From the NCBI GenBank assembly GCA_016713305.1, contig JADJPK010000004.1, positions 620,001 through 684,000 of the forward strand: DNA of 64,000 nucleotides, given 5' to 3'. How positions within the stretch are numbered: the stretch's first letter is position 1; each line of letters starts with the position of its first letter. The notes beneath the pieces are model-generated. The model worked only from the letters and a program-made list of their open reading frames with translations. It made no database searches and had not been told where the DNA came from. A program made the translations under genes and the position numbers. Shown piece by piece: positions 35,715 through 44,234 of this stretch. The stretch comes from Betaproteobacteria bacterium (GTDB lineage Bacteria > Pseudomonadota > Gammaproteobacteria > Burkholderiales > Ga0077523).

Positions 35715-36689
35715 TCAGTGCAGGAGTGGCTTCTTGAGGAAATCCGAGCGGTCGGCGGAGATGAGCCTCACCCGCACCATGGCGTCCTCGCGGCGGAAAG
35801 CGAGCGGAACTTCGACTCCCGCCGGTCCGAGCCGCCAGACAGCGCGGAAGAGATCCGCAAGGGAGTGAACCCGCTCGCCCGCCACATCGACCACCCTGTC
35901 GCCCACCATCACGCCTGCGCGTTCGGCGGGGCCTGACCGGGCCAGACCCGCCACCACAAGCTGGCCCTGGGCATCGGTCACGTACATGCCCATCCAGGGC
36001 CGGGGCGGGTTCGCGGTGCGACCGGTGCGCAACAGATCATCGAGTATGGGCTCCAGGAGATCGATGGGCACGAACATGTTGCCCTGGACGCGATTGCCAT
36101 CGACGACTTCCTCGACCAGCAGAGAACCGATACCGATCAGAAACCCCTCCTGGTCCACGAGCGCACTCCCGCCCCACTGAGGATGCGGCGGCGAGACGAA
36201 CAGCGCATCGTCGAGCAGGTATTCCCAATAGCCCGCGAACTCGCGCCGGGCGACGACCTTCGTCCGCAGGGAATGCTCGCGCCCACCGTGGCCGATCACG
36301 AACACTTCGTCGTCCGCCACGATGCGCGCCGCCGAACCGCGGGCAATCGAAGGCACCTGCAGCTTGCCCAGCGGATGGATGAGCCCCAGGCCGGTGGTGA
36401 AGTCGTAGGCCAGGGGGTGGCCGGGGACGACGTGCCCGTCGTTCGTCGTGAGCCACAGCGTCTCGGCCTCGGTGATGAGGTAGCCGACGGTGAGCACGAG
36501 ACCATCGTCGCGGATGACGACACCGCTTCCAGCGCGCTCGGTACCGAGGATCGAGGCGGTGAAGGCGTTGTCCGGAATCTCCGTTCGCACGGAGACCACC
36601 GCATCGAGGACCGGCTGCAATTCGAAAGCCACGTCGCGCTGCTTGGGTTGCAGATCGGGTGGGAAGGACCAGTCGCGATCTTCGGCCAT
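35715..36689 (-). CDS. Trypsin-like/PDZ (S1C) protein with substituted catalytic triad
   Basis: The 324-residue protein has a chymotrypsin-fold domain (about 25-215) and a PDZ domain (about 228-310, PWMGMYVTDAQGQLVVAGLA, AGVMVGDRVVDVAGERVHSL). Aligned by eye with DegP-type proteases, all three catalytic positions differ: His becomes Tyr70 (LVLTVGYLITEAE), Asp becomes Gly100 (DFTTGLGLI) and Ser becomes Gly173 (PQWGGSALVDQ). It also lacks a signal peptide. It is probably a cytoplasmic binding protein or scaffold and not an active protease. The ATG at 36689 fits the domain start. It is cotranscribed with the ChaC gene. Confidence 0.82.
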   Translation of the reverse strand: MAEDRDWSFPPDLQPKQRDVAFELQPVLDAVVSVRTEIPDNAFTASILGTERAGSGVVIRDDGLVLTVGYLITEAETLWLTTNDGHVVPGHPLAYDFTTGLGLIHPLGKLQVPSIARGSAARIVADDEVFVIGHGGREHSLRTKVVARREFAGYWEYLLDDALFVSPPHPQWGGSALVDQEGFLIGIGSLLVEEVVDGNRVQGNMFVPIDLLEPILDDLLRTGRTANPPRPWMGMYVTDAQGQLVVAGLARSGPAERAGVMVGDRVVDVAGERVHSLADLFRAVWRLGPAGVEVPLAFRREDAMVRVRLISADRSDFLKKPLLH

Positions 36690-36883
36690 GGAAACCGTGA
36701 AGAGGAATGAGCGCGACGCAGGACGCGGCACGACAGGAAAATCATAACTCACCGCGGCGGTGCGGCGTGTGCGTTCTTCTGGTGTATGGTTCTGTCCGAA
36801 GGCGCGAGTGCAAGGTCGATCCCGAAGCGGACTCCGCGGCGCGCCGCACGTCGCCGGGCCAGGACGCCTTTCAGAGACTCTGC

Positions 36884-38174
36884 ATGCCGCCTCGATCATC
36901 GAGCAAAGCCACCGTTTTCACCGTCGGCACCGATGCCACGCGCTCGGCGGACATCGACTCCGATTACGCGTGGCTGCGTCTGTGGCTCGCTCTGGCCCTC
37001 TTCCACGCTGGGCGCTGTCGGAATGTGGTCCGTCGTCGTGGCGCTCCCGGCGGTACAGGCGGAATTCGGTGTGGCCCGCGCCGACGCGTCGCTGCCCTAC
37101 ACGCTCACCATGATCGGTTTCGCCGCTGCAGGACTGCTGGTGGGAAGGGCAAGCGACCGCGTGGGCATCTTCCTCCCGGTGGCGGTCAGCATTGCCGTGC
37201 TGTCCGCCGGATTCCTGGCGGCATCGTTCGCAGGCAGCCTGTGGATGTTCGCGCTTGCACAGGGCATCGCCATCGGCACGGGGTGCGCCGCCACCTTTGC
37301 CCCGCTGCTGGCCGACACGTCGTTGTGGTTCGCCCGCCGTCGCGGGCTGGCGGTGGGCATCTTCGCCAGCGGCAACTACCTGGGCGGAGTACTTTGGCCG
37401 CCGGTCATCCAGCACTTCATCGCCACCTCAGGATGGCGCGCGACCTACGCCGGCATCGCCGTGTTCTGTCTCGTCGCGATGCTGCCGCTTTCCTGGGTGC
37501 TGCGTCGCCGATCGCCCGCCGCAGCCGCGCCCGCGGGCGCGGCTGCGATCGCCATGCAGCGTCCGCTGGGATTGCGCCCGTCGACCTTGCAGACGGCCCT
37601 GCTGGTGGCGGGCGTGGCCTGCTGCGTCGCCATGTCGATGCCGCAGGTGCACCTCGTGGCCTACTGCGCGGACCTCGGCTACGGTCCCGCGCGTGGCGCG
37701 GAGATGCTGTCGCTCATGCTGGGTTTCGGAATCGTGAGCCGGCTCGCGTCCGGCTGGATCTCCGATCGCATCGGCGGGCTGAAAACGCTGCTCCTGGGAT
37801 CCACTCTTCAGGGCGCGGCACTGCTGCTGTTCCTCCCCTTCGACGGGCTGGTGCCGCTGTACATCGTGTCGGCCCTCTTCGGCCTGTCGCAGGGCGGAAT
37901 CGTTCCCTCCTACGCCATGATCATCCGCGCGCATTTCCCGCCGGCACAGGCCGGCGCCCGCATCAGCGCGACCATCACGGCCACCATCGTCGGCATGGCC
38001 CTGGGCGGATGGATGTCCGGCGCGATATTCGATCTCACCGGCGGCTACCGTGCTGCTTTCCTGAACGGCACTGCGTGGAACGTGCTCAACATGGTCATCG
38101 CCATCTGGCTGCTGCGGCGGGCCTCATCGGTTCCTCCCCAAGGAGGTCCGGCTCCCGCCACCGCCCGAGCCTGA
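36884..38174 (+). CDS. MFS transporter (frameshift near N-terminus)
   Basis: The repaired protein, about 430 residues, has twelve transmembrane helices of the major facilitator superfamily, with GRASDRVG between helices 2 and 3 and GWISDRIGGLKTLLLG in the second half. The true N-terminus appears to be in a different frame (ATRSADIDSDYAWLRLWLAL). One extra T near 37001 separates it from STLGAVGMWSVVVALPAVQ. The start at ATG 36884 is tentative. It stands next to an altronate/galactarate-dehydratase-type gene, so a sugar acid or other organic acid is a likely substrate. Confidence 0.8.
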
Positions 38175-38179
38175 GTCCA

Positions 38180-39727
38180 TCAGCCCACGACCCCGATGTT
38201 CCAGGGCACGAATTCATGGTCACCGAGGCCCAGGAGTTCGCTCTTGCTGCGCTCGCCGGATGCGACGCGGAGAATGTGATCCAGAATCTGCCGCCCCATT
38301 TCCTGCACGGAGACCCTGCCGTCCAGGATCTCCCCGCAATTGATGTCCATGTCTTCCTCGAGCCGCTGGTACATGGGCGTGTTGGTCGCGAGCTTGATGG
38401 ACGGGACGGGCTTGGCACCGAACATCGAGCCCCGGCCCGTCGTGAACAGGATCACGTTGGCGCCCCCCGCAATCTGTCCCGTCGCCGAACAGGGGTCGAA
38501 TCCGGGCGTGTCCATGAAGACGAGCCCTTTCTGCACGACCGGTTCCGCGTAACGGTACACCGCCATCAGGGGCCCCGTGCCGCCCTTCATGGACGAACCG
38601 AGCGACTTCTCCAGGATGTTCGCCAGCCCGCCTGACTGGTTGCCCGGACTCACACGTCCGTTGATCTGCGTGTCGCGGCCCACGGTGTACTCGTCCTTCC
38701 ACCAGCGGATGCGCTCGATCAGCTTCTCGCCCACTTCCCGCGATACTGCCCGGCGCGTGAGGGTGTGTTCGACGCCGTAGATCTCGGGAGTCTCCGAAAG
38801 GATGGCCGTGCCTCCGTGACGCACCAGCAGATCCATGGCGGCACCGAGCGCCGGATTGGCCGTGATCGACGAAAAACCGTCGGAGCCTCCGCACTGCAGT
38901 CCGACGGTGATGTGGCTCGCGGGCACCGGCACGCGCGTCACGCGATTGGCGGCGGGAAGCATTTCGCGAACGGCCGCGATGCCGGCCTCGATCGTCTTCC
39001 GTGTGCCTCCCGACTCCTGCATGACGAACGCCTTGAGCCGGGAGTTCTCCTGCAGCGACTGCTCCTTCAGAAGCCCGCTCACCTGGTTTCTCTCGCAGCC
39101 CAGCCCCACGACCAGACACCCGGCGAGATTCGCGTGGCGAGCGTAGCCACCCAATGTCCGCCGCAGCAGATCCATCGGTTCGCCCGTCTGCTCCATGCCG
39201 CAGCCGGAGCCATGCGCGAATGCCACGACTCCATCGACGTTGGGAAAGTCCGCGAGCCGCTCGGGCGTGAACCACTCGGCGATCTTGTGCACCACGGTGG
39301 CGGAGCAGTTCACGGTGGAAAGCACGCCGATGTAGTTGCGCGTGGCAATCTGGCCGTCGCCCCGCACGATGCCGAGAAAGCTCGCCCGCTGCGATTCCGG
39401 CAGCAATTCGACCGCGCGGTAATCCTCTGAGAAGGCGTAGTCTCGATCGAATTCCCGGAACTCCATGTTGTGCGCGTGTACCCAGGTGCCCGGAACGATG
39501 TCCGCCGAGGCAAAGCCGATGGTCACGTTGTACTTCACGATCGGCTCGCCCTTGCGGATCGGACGCGCCGCGATCTTGTGCCCGGCCTGGACCTGACTGC
39601 GGCTCGTCATGCCTTCCGGATCCAGCCGGGCTCCGATCGGCAGATCGGTCCTGGCTACGACGATGTTGTCGGATGGATGCAGCCGGATCGTGGTTCCGGC
39701 GGCGGGCTTGTCGTGGATCTCGATCAT
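38180..39727 (-). CDS. UxaA/GarD-family hydro-lyase (altronate or galactarate dehydratase-like)
   Basis: The 515-residue protein has an N-terminal SAF domain (AAGTTIRLHPSDNIVVARTD) and a large C-terminal dehydratase domain with HGSGCGMEQTGEPMDLL, GLGCERNQVSGLLKEQ, GLQCGGSDGFSSITANPALG and GGANVILFTTGRGSMFG. Enzymes of this family dehydrate sugar acids such as altronate and galactarate using iron. The ATG at 39727 has GAGGAG upstream. An AEC carrier and class II aldolase on the same strand and a convergent MFS carrier suggest a sugar-acid utilisation cluster. Confidence 0.85.
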   Translation of the reverse strand: MIEIHDKPAAGTTIRLHPSDNIVVARTDLPIGARLDPEGMTSRSQVQAGHKIAARPIRKGEPIVKYNVTIGFASADIVPGTWVHAHNMEFREFDRDYAFSEDYRAVELLPESQRASFLGIVRGDGQIATRNYIGVLSTVNCSATVVHKIAEWFTPERLADFPNVDGVVAFAHGSGCGMEQTGEPMDLLRRTLGGYARHANLAGCLVVGLGCERNQVSGLLKEQSLQENSRLKAFVMQESGGTRKTIEAGIAAVREMLPAANRVTRVPVPASHITVGLQCGGSDGFSSITANPALGAAMDLLVRHGGTAILSETPEIYGVEHTLTRRAVSREVGEKLIERIRWWKDEYTVGRDTQINGRVSPGNQSGGLANILEKSLGSSMKGGTGPLMAVYRYAEPVVQKGLVFMDTPGFDPCSATGQIAGGANVILFTTGRGSMFGAKPVPSIKLATNTPMYQRLEEDMDINCGEILDGRVSVQEMGRQILDHILRVASGERSKSELLGLGDHEFVPWNIGVVG

Positions 39728-39997
39728 GCGGTCGCTCCTCTGCGGAAAATCGGATGGTTGCAAGTGGTCCCGATGCAGGGTCCGGGGGCGGGCGGGCGAC
39801 GGCAAGGCCCACACGACGGCGCATGGAGCACGCGCGCCCGCCACCTGAAACGTCTGCCATCCGCCCGAGTTCGTCCGGGCCGAATCCGGCGCCGTGCGGA
39901 GGGCGCGATGGTACCGGGTCGCGCCCGCAATCTCACCCGGTCCGCCCGTGCGCGGCGGTTGCGCGCGGGCCGGCCAGTCTGCCTGGCCGGGCCTTCC

Positions 39998-40936
39998 CTA
40001 ATGCTTCGCGAGCGCGACGAGCAAGGGCGTCGTGACGGCGGAGATGGCCGTGGACAACACCATGGCCGATGCGACCGGGCCCTGCAGTGCCTCGAACTGC
40101 CGCGACATCACATAGACGTTGATGCCCACGGGGAGCGAACCCAGCAGTACCACGGCCTGGGTCTCCAGCGGAGGCAAGCCCAGAAGGTGCGCCATGGTCC
40201 AGACGATGAGCGGCTGGATCAGCAGCTTGAGAACGGTGATGCCGGAACCTTCCTGCCAGCCCGCCTTCACGCCGTATTCCGACAGTCCCATCCCCACGAC
40301 GATCAACGCGAGCGGTGCAGCAGACTGGCCCACCATGCGCAACGGCTCATCCAGGATGAACGGCAGCTGCCATCCCGTCTGCCCGAAGGCGGCGCCGGAA
40401 ATGACCCCTACGATCACGGGCGTGGTGAGCACCTGCTTTGCGGTCCGTGCAAAACCCTTCACTGAAACCTCGCCGTGGCGGGCCCATTCGACGGATACGG
40501 TGGCGAGCGACCACAGGATGATCGCGTTGAACACGATGACCAGCGCGACGGGTCCCACGCCGGCCTCCCCCAGCATGGCCTTTGCCAGCGGAATGCCCAG
40601 GAGCACGTTGTTGGAGAAGACGCCGCCGAGCCCGAACACGGTCTGCTGGACTCCGTTCAGGCGGAAGAGCCACCACGAACCCAGGCGTCCGGCGAGAAAC
40701 GTCAGCAGACATCCCCCGAAGAACGCGAGCAGCAGCCGGGCATCGAACGGCGGCAACCGTCCGGGATCACTCATGAGGCGGAAGAGAAACGCCGGCACGG
40801 CCACCGCGAAGACGAAGGCCGCCAGGGAATCGCTGACCGCCTTGGGCCACTTGCCGGATTTCGCCAGCAGGAATCCGATGAGAACCAGGACGAAGTGGGG
40901 CGCGACGAGGCCGAACTGATGGACGATGGTGCTCAT
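39998..40936 (-). CDS. AEC-family (auxin efflux carrier) transporter
   Basis: The 312-residue membrane protein has about ten helices in two five-helix halves and the membrane-transport signatures GGVFSNNVLLGIPLAKAM and LIVVGMGLSEYGVKAG. Bacterial relatives carry organic acids such as malonate or malate. It lies 270 bases upstream of the UxaA-type gene on the same strand; that gap holds no gene. Confidence 0.87.
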   Translation of the reverse strand: MSTIVHQFGLVAPHFVLVLIGFLLAKSGKWPKAVSDSLAAFVFAVAVPAFLFRLMSDPGRLPPFDARLLLAFFGGCLLTFLAGRLGSWWLFRLNGVQQTVFGLGGVFSNNVLLGIPLAKAMLGEAGVGPVALVIVFNAIILWSLATVSVEWARHGEVSVKGFARTAKQVLTTPVIVGVISGAAFGQTGWQLPFILDEPLRMVGQSAAPLALIVVGMGLSEYGVKAGWQEGSGITVLKLLIQPLIVWTMAHLLGLPPLETQAVVLLGSLPVGINVYVMSRQFEALQGPVASAMVLSTAISAVTTPLLVALAKH

Positions 40937-41006
40937 GCGGTGCGAGCCGGGGTCGGCGCGCAGCGAACCCGGGACGGGTCCGCTTGCGGCACCCCCGCGC
41001 TCAGGG

Positions 41007-41804
41007 TCAGCAGCGGTAATCCACTCCCTTGCGTTCGAGCATCCGCACGAGCGCGGTCCAAGCCTTGCTGACTTCCGCTCCGCCCGGTCCCTGGAACTGC
41101 TGGTAGCCCTTCTGCGCGACTGGCTCGGAGATTTCGATCACCGTGTTCCGGCCTCCGGCCAGCGCGTCGATCTGGATCTGGCAGGCGGTATCCAGGTAAT
41201 ACATGAGCTCGAACGCCTCGCCGACCGTGGCTCCCAGCGAAAGCAGGCCGTGGTTTCTCAGGATCATCGCCTTCGACTCCGGACCGAGGTCCCGCGCGAG
41301 CCGAGTGCGCTCATCCAGTTCGAGCGCAATGCCTTCGTAGTCGTGATACGTCAGCATCCCGAAAGTACGCAGCGCGTGCTGGCTCAGTGCGAGCAGCCCG
41401 TCCTTCTGTGCCGACACGGCAACTCCGGCCCGGGTATGGGTATGGATGACGCAGTTCACCTCGGGCCGCGCGGCATGAACGCAACCGTGGATCACGAAGC
41501 CGGCATGATTGACTCCCAGGCCTGTGGAATCCTCGATGACGTCGCCCTCCTCGTCGATCTTGACCAGGGTCGACGCGGTGATCTCGTCGAACATGAGACC
41601 GTACGGGTTGATGAGCATGTGCCGCGTGCCGGGCACCCGGGCAGTGAAGTGAGTGAAGATGAGATCGGTCCAGCGGAACAGGTGAGCGAGCTGATAGGCG
41701 GCCGCGAGATCGCAGCGAACTTCCCATTCGCCCGGGCTCATCCGGCTTCGTGCCGACGAGGAATCGGCGATCACGGATCGCAGTTGTCGTGCCTGCTCGG
41801 TCAT
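41007..41804 (-). CDS. Class II aldolase/adducin-family protein
   Basis: The 265-residue protein has the zinc-binding HTHT motif (CVIHTHTRAGVAVSAQKDGL), a downstream ILRNHGLLSLG with the third histidine, and RWTDLIFTHFTARVPGTRH. Class II aldolases and related epimerases or decarboxylases act on sugar phosphates, but several subgroups, as in this divergent form, act on other hydroxy acids. It is the most upstream gene of the aldolase-AEC-UxaA run. Confidence 0.85.
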   Translation of the reverse strand: MTEQARQLRSVIADSSSARSRMSPGEWEVRCDLAAAYQLAHLFRWTDLIFTHFTARVPGTRHMLINPYGLMFDEITASTLVKIDEEGDVIEDSTGLGVNHAGFVIHGCVHAARPEVNCVIHTHTRAGVAVSAQKDGLLALSQHALRTFGMLTYHDYEGIALELDERTRLARDLGPESKAMILRNHGLLSLGATVGEAFELMYYLDTACQIQIDALAGGRNTVIEISEPVAQKGYQQFQGPGGAEVSKAWTALVRMLERKGVDYRC

Positions 41805-42066
41805 GTGATGTCTCCAGCAGCATTGGGTGGTCCGATCATAACCCCGCAGACCTGGCCGGCACTGCAGACGCAGCCTTCCGCATGCCGTCGCCGCTGGGAT
41901 CTGCGGCGTCTTGACTTGCCCGGACCAGTTCGCGATAGTGATCCGGAAGAGACTTGCGGCCCTCGCCGTTCACCGAAAGCGTCTTCGCGTGCCGCCGAAT
42001 CCCCGCGGTGCTTCGACCCCATGCCACACCAACGTATCCCCTGCGGTCCGGAGTGATGGGGATCGG

Positions 42067-44061
42067 ATGAGCAATATCGGAAATAAATTGCCTGCTGCGC
42101 CGCGAACGAAACTCCGCCCGGAGTCGAAGGGGACTTCTCCATCGGGCAATTCCACGATGATCGCGGCGCCGCATGTGTCCCCCACTGGAGCGCCACCCTC
42201 CGGTTACGCGCTCTTGAGCGCGCTCTGCGACCTCTCTCCCGACATCCAGTTCTGCTTCGACCGCGACGGACGATGCCTTCTCGCCAGCCGCGCCGTTGCC
42301 CGGTGGGGCGTCGACGCTGCCGGTTGCACGGGCCGGCTGCTGAAGGAGCTGGCGCTGCCCGAGGCATGCGTGGACGCCCTCGAAGCTGCCCTTGATCATG
42401 TCTTCACACACGCAGCCCCGCGCGCGGTGGAGTTCCCGGCAGTGCTTTCGGACGGAGTCTGGCACTTCGAGGTGCATGCCGCCGTTGCCCCGCTGGGCCC
42501 GGACGGCGCATTGACCGCTCTCCTGCACGTCCGTGACCTGACCGACCGCAGAACGCTCGGTGACATTCTGGCGGATGGATCGCCCGGGCGAGATCGGGAG
42601 GTGCCAGGTCTCCCAGACTCCCTGCATCCCGTGCGGGACCTGCGCGATCGCTTCCGCCAACTGATCCAGAACATCGAAGCCACGGTCTGGTTCGCGGAAT
42701 TCGATGACGGCGAGATGCGCCTCCAGTATGTCAATCCTGCCTACGAGACCCTGAGTGGAATGACGGCGACGGGTCTTTGCAGTGATCCGTCCGCCCGCGT
42801 GCGATCCATCCACCCCGCCGATCGACCTTACTACCTGGAAAGGTTTGAGACGTGGCTGCACGGTCCCAGGTCCGAAAGGCTCGTTTCGGAACACCGGATG
42901 GTCCGGCCGGACGGAACGATCCGGTGGCTCAGGGAGCAGTACACGTTCCAGACCTCTGTCGAGACTGGAACCGTGAGCATCTGTGCCACGGGCGAGGACA
43001 TCACCGCACAACGAGAGACCCGAACGGATCTCGAGGACACGCTCGAGCAGTTCAGGCTCATCACCGACAACACGCAGGAGGTGCTGTGGATCAGCGACCC
43101 CTCGCTCGAGCGCATCGAGTACCTCGGCTCTGCCGTGCAGCGCGTATGGGGGCTGACGCCCGACGAAGCGAGGAACAATCCGGGCGCCTGGCGCGAGCTG
43201 GTCGATCCTGCAGACCTGCCGAACCTGGACGACGCCGTGGAGCGTCAGAGGCAAGGCGAGAGCGTGACAGTGGACTTCCGCATTGTCCGGCCGGACGGAC
43301 AGGCACGCTGGTTGACAGCTCGTTCGACTCCGATGAAGGACCGGCGGGGGCGGATGCTCGTCTGCGGCGTCACCGAGGACATCACCGACCGCGTGCAGCA
43401 CCAGCGGCGGCTTCTGGAGGATGCGGAACGCCAGCGTGACGTCCTCGTGCGCGAGGTCCATCATCGGATCAAGAACAGCCTCCAGGGTGTCGTGGGTCTG
43501 CTGCGCAAGCACGCGAGACTTTCCGGGGGGCGATCGGCGCCGCTCGAAGCGGCGATCTCGCAGGTGCAGTCCATCGCGCTGGTGCACGGACTCCAGTCCG
43601 GCCGCGGCTCCGACCGGGTGGCCGTGTGCGACATCGTGAGCGCCATTGCGCGAATGCTCGAGGAACTCACGGCACAGCCGATTCTTCTGCAGCAGTCGGA
43701 CGCAGCGCATCGGCGCTACGGCGTCCTCGAAGGCGAAGCCGCCGGCATCGCTCTCGTACTGAACGAACTCATGATGAATGCCGTCAAGCACGCGAAGGGA
43801 CCCGGGACCCACGTGAGCGTGGGGTTGGACCACGCAGAGGACCAGATCCGCGTCGTGATCAGCAATTCCGGCGTCCTGCCTGCGGCCTTCCGGTTCGACG
43901 AACACACCGATGCCGGCACCGGTCTCGGTCTGGTTCGCGCGCTGATGCCTGGAGCGGGCATGTCGGTCGAGATCTGCAACACACCGGAGGGCGTCCGCAC
44001 CGCGGTGACGCTCACCGATCCCTACATTCGGGTGCAGCTGCCCGATGCCGCGCGACAGTAA
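42067..44061 (+). CDS. PAS-domain sensor histidine kinase, HisKA_2 type
   Basis: The protein has 664 residues from ATG 42067, a start favoured because earlier in-frame codons look non-coding. There are at least three PAS modules (PDIQFCFDRDGRCLLASRAV; IEATVWFAEFDDGEMRLQYV; TQEVLWISDPSLERIEYLGS), two ending in PAC-type ATGEDITA/CGVTEDITDR motifs. The phospho-acceptor box is VREVHHRIKNSLQGVVGLLR and the ATPase N-box is ALVLNELMMNAVKHAKGPG. No transmembrane segment is seen, so it senses cytoplasmic signals. HisKA_2 kinases often pair with stand-alone or ANTAR regulators; one lies about 4 kb away. Confidence 0.85.
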   Translation: MSNIGNKLPAAPRTKLRPESKGTSPSGNSTMIAAPHVSPTGAPPSGYALLSALCDLSPDIQFCFDRDGRCLLASRAVARWGVDAAGCTGRLLKELALPEACVDALEAALDHVFTHAAPRAVEFPAVLSDGVWHFEVHAAVAPLGPDGALTALLHVRDLTDRRTLGDILADGSPGRDREVPGLPDSLHPVRDLRDRFRQLIQNIEATVWFAEFDDGEMRLQYVNPAYETLSGMTATGLCSDPSARVRSIHPADRPYYLERFETWLHGPRSERLVSEHRMVRPDGTIRWLREQYTFQTSVETGTVSICATGEDITAQRETRTDLEDTLEQFRLITDNTQEVLWISDPSLERIEYLGSAVQRVWGLTPDEARNNPGAWRELVDPADLPNLDDAVERQRQGESVTVDFRIVRPDGQARWLTARSTPMKDRRGRMLVCGVTEDITDRVQHQRRLLEDAERQRDVLVREVHHRIKNSLQGVVGLLRKHARLSGGRSAPLEAAISQVQSIALVHGLQSGRGSDRVAVCDIVSAIARMLEELTAQPILLQQSDAAHRRYGVLEGEAAGIALVLNELMMNAVKHAKGPGTHVSVGLDHAEDQIRVVISNSGVLPAAFRFDEHTDAGTGLGLVRALMPGAGMSVEICNTPEGVRTAVTLTDPYIRVQLPDAARQ

Positions 44062-44234
44062 GGAAAGACAGGGATAGAATTCCCAGTGCTCCGGCGCGAC
44101 CCTCTGCTGTCGTGCCCCGGGCACGCGCCGCCCACTCTAAGCGGCGCTCCTTGGACACTCCGGCCGACCTTCCGCCGCAACGATATCCCTGCCTCCGGAC
44201 CGCTCAGGACCCGTCGGCAGGATGGAGGAAGCGG

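Noticed and set aside
38220..39860. A 546-codon frame on the minus strand
   Set aside because: It overlaps the UxaA-type gene in another frame; its translation is rich in Arg, Gly and His with no domain, the usual shadow of a GC-rich gene.
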